NCBI RefSeq assembly: GCF_000282655.1
Contig: NZ_AKIV01000074.1
Span: 85,430 to 149,429, forward strand
Length of the DNA: 64,000 bases
Origin: Polaromonas sp. CF318
GTDB lineage: Bacteria; Pseudomonadota; Gammaproteobacteria; Burkholderiales; Burkholderiaceae_C
Direction: 5' to 3'
Part shown: piece after piece, positions 61,275 to 64,000 of the stretch
Numbering within the stretch: position 1 is the stretch's first letter
How the letters are laid out: each line of letters opens with the position of its first letter
Position numbers and translations under genes: made by a program
The notes under the pieces: generated by a model
Told to the model about the DNA's origin: nothing
What the model saw: the letters and a program-made list of their open reading frames with translations, nothing else
Databases searched by the model: none

Positions 61275-62204
61275 CTATGCCGGGGCCGTTTCACCGCTGT
61301 GCGCCTCCTGCATCACCAGCAAGGCATGCAGGCCTATGCCGGCCGCCACGCCGCTCGCGCAGGCAAAGGTGATGCTGTGCGGCACGCGGGCCATGTCGCC
61401 GCCCGCATAGACGCCGGCCACGCTGGTCAGGCCCCAGGGATCGATGCGCACGACGGGCCCCATGGGCGTGTCGTCAAAGGCGCAGCCCAGCGCCGCGGCC
61501 AGCGGGCTGGCCATCCGCACCTGGGCGCCCACCAGCAGCGCCTTGAGCGGCAGGCGGCGGCCGTCCTGCAGCAGCACGCCGTCCAGCGCGGGTGATGCGC
61601 CCAGCAGCCCGGCGACGGGCGAAGCCTCGACCTTGACCTTGCGCGCCGCCAGCAGCGCCTGCTCTTCGGGGGACAGTTGCACCAGGCCCTGCGTGAACAG
61701 CGTCACCTCGCCCCAGTCGGCAAACAGCATCGCCTGGTGCACCGACATCGGCCCGGCGCCCAGCACGCCCACCGCGCCGCCGCCGATCTCGTAGCCATGG
61801 CAGTAAGGGCAGTGCACCACGGTTTGGCCCCAGCGCTCCTGAAGGCCGGGTATCTCGGGCAGCACGTCGGCCACGCCGGTGGCCAGCAGCAGGCGGCGAC
61901 CGGTGAACCAGCGCATGCCGTCCTCGGCCTCCACCACAAAACCGGCCTCGCCGCTGTCCACGCGGCTCACGCGGCCACTGAAGAGTTTCACCGTCGGGTA
62001 GGCCTGCAGCTGCTGCCTGGCCTCGGCCAGGATCAGCGCGCCCGGCTTGCCGTCGTGGCCCAGCACGCCGTGCGATTCGGCGGCAAAGCGGTTGCGCGGC
62101 AGGCCCGCATCGATCACCAGCACCTGCCGCCTGGCGCGCGCCAGCTGCAGCGCGGCGGACAGCCCGGCAAAGCTGCCGCCCACAATGATGGCGTCATGCA
62201 GCAT
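61275..62204 (-). CDS. thioredoxin-reductase-like NAD(P)/FAD oxidoreductase
   Basis: 309-residue flavoprotein: FAD loop AIIVGGSFAGLSAALQLARA, redox pair HCPYCHGYE (about residue 139-142), NAD(P) loop GVLGAGPMSVHQA and the C-terminal FAD contact GVYAGGDMARVPHSI. It is similar to the stand-alone TrxR-like proteins paired with Rrf2 or other redox regulators. ATG 62204 has CCGGAGG before it. The start lies within the 3' end of the Rrf2-type gene (11-base overlap), so the pair is cotranscribed. Its redox partner is not identified. Confidence 0.9.
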   Translation of the reverse strand: MLHDAIIVGGSFAGLSAALQLARARRQVLVIDAGLPRNRFAAESHGVLGHDGKPGALILAEARQQLQAYPTVKLFSGRVSRVDSGEAGFVVEAEDGMRWFTGRRLLLATGVADVLPEIPGLQERWGQTVVHCPYCHGYEIGGGAVGVLGAGPMSVHQAMLFADWGEVTLFTQGLVQLSPEEQALLAARKVKVEASPVAGLLGASPALDGVLLQDGRRLPLKALLVGAQVRMASPLAAALGCAFDDTPMGPVVRIDPWGLTSVAGVYAGGDMARVPHSITFACASGVAAGIGLHALLVMQEAHSGETAPA

Positions 62205-62664
62205 GGGAGGCCTCCGGCGAGGGATGGCGCGCCGCATGGGCGGCCATGGCGCGGTTGAAGTCGGCCGACAGGTCGGCCAGGGTCACCTCGCCCAGGCGCT
62301 TCATCAGCAAGGCCTCGGCCTCGCGCAGGCTGCCGGCCAGCGCGCGCTGCACCGACTGCTCGATGACGCAGCCGTCGGCATGCGGGCTTTCGCCGTGCGC
62401 CGGCGCGCTGCCCGCATCACCGACGGCCATCTGCACGTCCAGCAGGGTGACCGAAGCCAGGTCGCGCGCCAGCACCCAGCCGCCGCCGTGGCCGCGCTCC
62501 GACACCACAAAACCAGCCTCGCGCAGGCCGGCCATGGTGCGCCGCACCACCACCGCGTGCGTGCGCAGGCAGGCCGCGAGTTCGTCCGAGGTCATGGGCC
62601 CGCCGCGGTGGGCCATGTGCAGCAGGGCATGCAGGACGGCCGAAAGCCGGCCCTTTGATTTCAT
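62194..62664 (-). CDS. Rrf2-family transcriptional regulator
   Basis: 156-residue winged-helix regulator. It starts MKSKGRLSAVLHALLHMAHRG; the DNA-binding helix is in MTSDELAACLRTHAVVVRRTM and the wing in VVSERGHGGGWVLAR (the GGxxLAR Rrf2 hallmark). The three-Cys cluster of IscR/NsrR is absent: only Cys22-type and one Cys near residue 105 are seen. It is therefore probably a thiol/aldehyde-sensing YwnA-type member rather than an Fe-S sensor. ATG 62664 is used, though ATG 62676 is in frame. Operon with the TrxR-like gene, and an inverted repeat covers its start. Confidence 0.87.
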   Translation of the reverse strand: MKSKGRLSAVLHALLHMAHRGGPMTSDELAACLRTHAVVVRRTMAGLREAGFVVSERGHGGGWVLARDLASVTLLDVQMAVGDAGSAPAHGESPHADGCVIEQSVQRALAGSLREAEALLMKRLGEVTLADLSADFNRAMAAHAARHPSPEASHAA

Positions 62665-62683
62665 GTAACTTATCATGTTGCAT
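62663..62683. promoter_or_regulatory. inverted repeat at the Rrf2 gene start (likely operator)
   Basis: ATGTAAC-TTATCAT-GTTGCAT: two 7-base arms with one mismatch, 7-base spacer, overlapping the start codon of the Rrf2-type gene. Rrf2 repressors commonly bind such AT-rich dyads in their own promoters. Confidence 0.5.
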
Positions 62684-62851
62684 GATTCTAGGGATACGGC
62701 CGCCGCGCGCCAGCCGGTCCCCTCAAAGCCCCACGCGGCCAGGGGCCAATGTCCCCGGATCCGGCACCCGTGCGGCCCGCCGGCGCCGGCTGGGCGAAAA
62801 TCAGCGCTTTTATGCACGGGACACACATCCCGGATACCCCGGAAACACACC

Positions 62852-63328
62852 ATGAAAATCGCAAAAGACACCGCAGTCACACTTAGCTACAAGGTGGCGG
62901 ACGCCCAGGGCAAGCTGGTTGAGCAAAGCAACGCGCCCATGGTTTACCTGCACGGCGGCTACGGCAACACCCTGCCCAAGATAGAGGAAGCGCTGGACGG
63001 CAAGGAGCCGGGCTTCCAGACCGTGCTGGCGCTGGAGCCGCAGGACGCCTTCGGCCTGCGCGACGAAAGCCTGGTGCAGACCATCCCGCGCACGCAGTTC
63101 CCGCCCGGGGTCAAGGTCGGCGGCCAGCTCGAGGGCCGCGGCGAAGACGGCCGCCGGCATGTCTTCAACGTCACCAAGATCAAGGGCGACATCGTCATGC
63201 TGGACGGCAACCACCCCCTGGCCGGCAAGGCCCTGCGCTTTACCCTCAAGGTGACCGACGTGCGCGCCGCCTCCGAAGAAGAAATCGCCCACCGCCACGT
63301 CCACGGCGAGCACGGCCACCACCACTGA
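62852..63328 (+). CDS. slyD: FKBP-type peptidyl-prolyl isomerase, SlyD-like
   Basis: 158-residue prolyl cis-trans isomerase/chaperone. The split FKBP domain starts MKIAKDTAVTLSYKVADAQG; an insert-in-flap region (about 75-120) and the second FKBP part LRFTLKVTDVRAASEEEIAH follow. The C-terminal HRHVHGEHGHHH is a Ni/Zn-binding tail as in SlyD, though much shorter than in E. coli. No signal peptide, so cytoplasmic. The start ATG 62852 is the natural family start. Divergent from the Rrf2 gene (187-base gap). Confidence 0.9.
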   Translation: MKIAKDTAVTLSYKVADAQGKLVEQSNAPMVYLHGGYGNTLPKIEEALDGKEPGFQTVLALEPQDAFGLRDESLVQTIPRTQFPPGVKVGGQLEGRGEDGRRHVFNVTKIKGDIVMLDGNHPLAGKALRFTLKVTDVRAASEEEIAHRHVHGEHGHHH

Positions 63329-63529
63329 CCCCCACCGACCCGCCACTGGTCGCCGCCCGGCGACCGGCCGGCGGCTGGCTGCCGGTAATATTCCCCGCGT
63401 TACCCCCCGTTACGGCAAAAAGATGCCCTCTGGCCTACAGTGGGATTGAGCCTACACATCCCGAAGGAGCCCGACGACAGGTGGGGCGCTGGATGGCGGC
63501 TAACTTCATGGATTAACTTCGGGGGCTCC

Positions 63530-63928
63530 ATGGTCATCAACGCGTTTCTTGTCGAGGACAAGCCGGAAATACGCAATACCCTGGTCGAGGCCATGGAAGA
63601 AATCGCGCCGTTGCGCTTTGTCGGCCACGCCGATTCCGAGACCGGCGCGCGCCTGTGGCTGCACGACCATGAAGACTGGGACCTGGCCATCGTCGACCTC
63701 TTCCTCACCGAAGGCTCGGGCTTCGGCGTGCTCAAGGACTGCCAGCGCCGCAAACCCAGCCAGAAGGTCGTGGTGCTGACCAGCCACAACCAGGAAAACC
63801 TCCTGCTGCGCTGCCGCGAGCTGGGGGCCGATGAGATTTTTGACAAGTCGCATGATGTGGAGAAGTTGGTGAGGTTTTGCCAGCGACATGCGGATAGTCT
63901 GGATGGCGTCTTGCCGCCTACGCAGTGA
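63530..63928 (+). CDS. single-domain response regulator
   Basis: 132-residue stand-alone CheY-like receiver: acidic pair in FLVEDKPE, phospho-acceptor Asp in LAIVDLFLTEGSG (about residue 53), Thr/Ser in VVLTSHNQ and Lys in EIFDKSHD (about 107). No output domain. I start at ATG 63530 (MVINAFLVEDK), since sequence further upstream does not resemble a receiver. About 200 bases of non-coding sequence precede it, and no histidine kinase is in the window; its partner may lie to the right. Confidence 0.88.
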   Translation: MVINAFLVEDKPEIRNTLVEAMEEIAPLRFVGHADSETGARLWLHDHEDWDLAIVDLFLTEGSGFGVLKDCQRRKPSQKVVVLTSHNQENLLLRCRELGADEIFDKSHDVEKLVRFCQRHADSLDGVLPPTQ

Positions 63929-64000
63929 GCCGGGTCTTGCTCCGGCGGCGCGCTCTTCCTCCTCATCTTCCTCCTTCTTCTGCTTGGTCCTGCTGGCCGG

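Overview
The window comes from a GC-rich beta-proteobacterium of the order Burkholderiales, most likely family Comamonadaceae (Polaromonas-, Rhodoferax- or Variovorax-like). Evidence for this: the recA-recX order, sucCD beside terC, a short-form ArgC, a phosphonate regulator and binding protein of the kind found in burkholderial phosphonate clusters, and intergenic repeat types familiar from that family. All of it reads as chromosome. I found no rRNA, tRNA, insertion sequence, phage or CRISPR array.

Left part (1-18 kb). A type IV pilin gene (pilA, cut by the window edge) with a sigma-54 promoter comes first, then a small unknown gene, then three tandem TPR plus GT41 (SPINDLY/O-GlcNAc transferase-like) genes. 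Convergent to these is a six-gene minus-strand operon running 17764 to 7985: CHASE2 transmembrane Ser/Thr kinase, PP2C phosphatase, double-FHA protein, CHASE2 adenylate cyclase, class II cyclic-nucleotide phosphodiesterase, and a GAF-containing GspE/PilB-type ATPase. It joins a kinase/phosphatase/FHA circuit and a cAMP make/break pair to a pilus- or secretion-type motor ATPase, and is the most interesting signalling system here.

Middle (18-27 kb). Housekeeping and regulation: terC, sucD-sucC, argC, recX-recA (with an SOS-like box), a MarR regulator, and an OmpR-type response regulator with its histidine kinase.

Phosphonate island (27-40 kb). Two divergent operons meet at a GntR-type palindrome and a good sigma-70 promoter. 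Leftward: phnR, phnA, phnY, phnZ, a DMT transporter, and an FAD oxidoreductase fused to a folate-binding aminomethyltransferase. Rightward: an AEP-type ABC transporter (binding protein, ATPase, fused permease), a DinB-fold protein and phnW. Together they import 2-aminoethylphosphonate and convert it through phosphonoacetaldehyde and phosphonoacetate to acetate and phosphate. A PhnZ side branch and a possible N-demethylation step are added.

Amine island (40-50 kb). An EutR-like AraC regulator diverges from an ethanolamine-type permease, a glutamine-synthetase-like ligase, a GNAT, an iron alcohol dehydrogenase, a class I amidotransferase-type gamma-glutamyl hydrolase, an aldehyde dehydrogenase and a HAD phosphatase. 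The gene set fits a gamma-glutamylated ethanolamine route (ligation, two oxidations, hydrolysis to glycine and glutamate). A two-Fe-S/CCG protein, a vanillyl-alcohol-oxidase-family flavoprotein and an AraC regulator follow.

Right part (53-64 kb). MFS exporter; thioredoxin-fold protein with topoisomerase III carrying a C-terminal SWIB domain; a SET-domain protein with a histone-H1-like lysine tail, preceded by a 53-bp alternating purine-pyrimidine tract; birA with a SPOR protein; a 30-bp-stem hairpin; a serine-less alpha/beta hydrolase; an Rrf2 regulator with a thioredoxin-reductase-like flavoprotein; a SlyD-like prolyl isomerase; and a single-domain response regulator.
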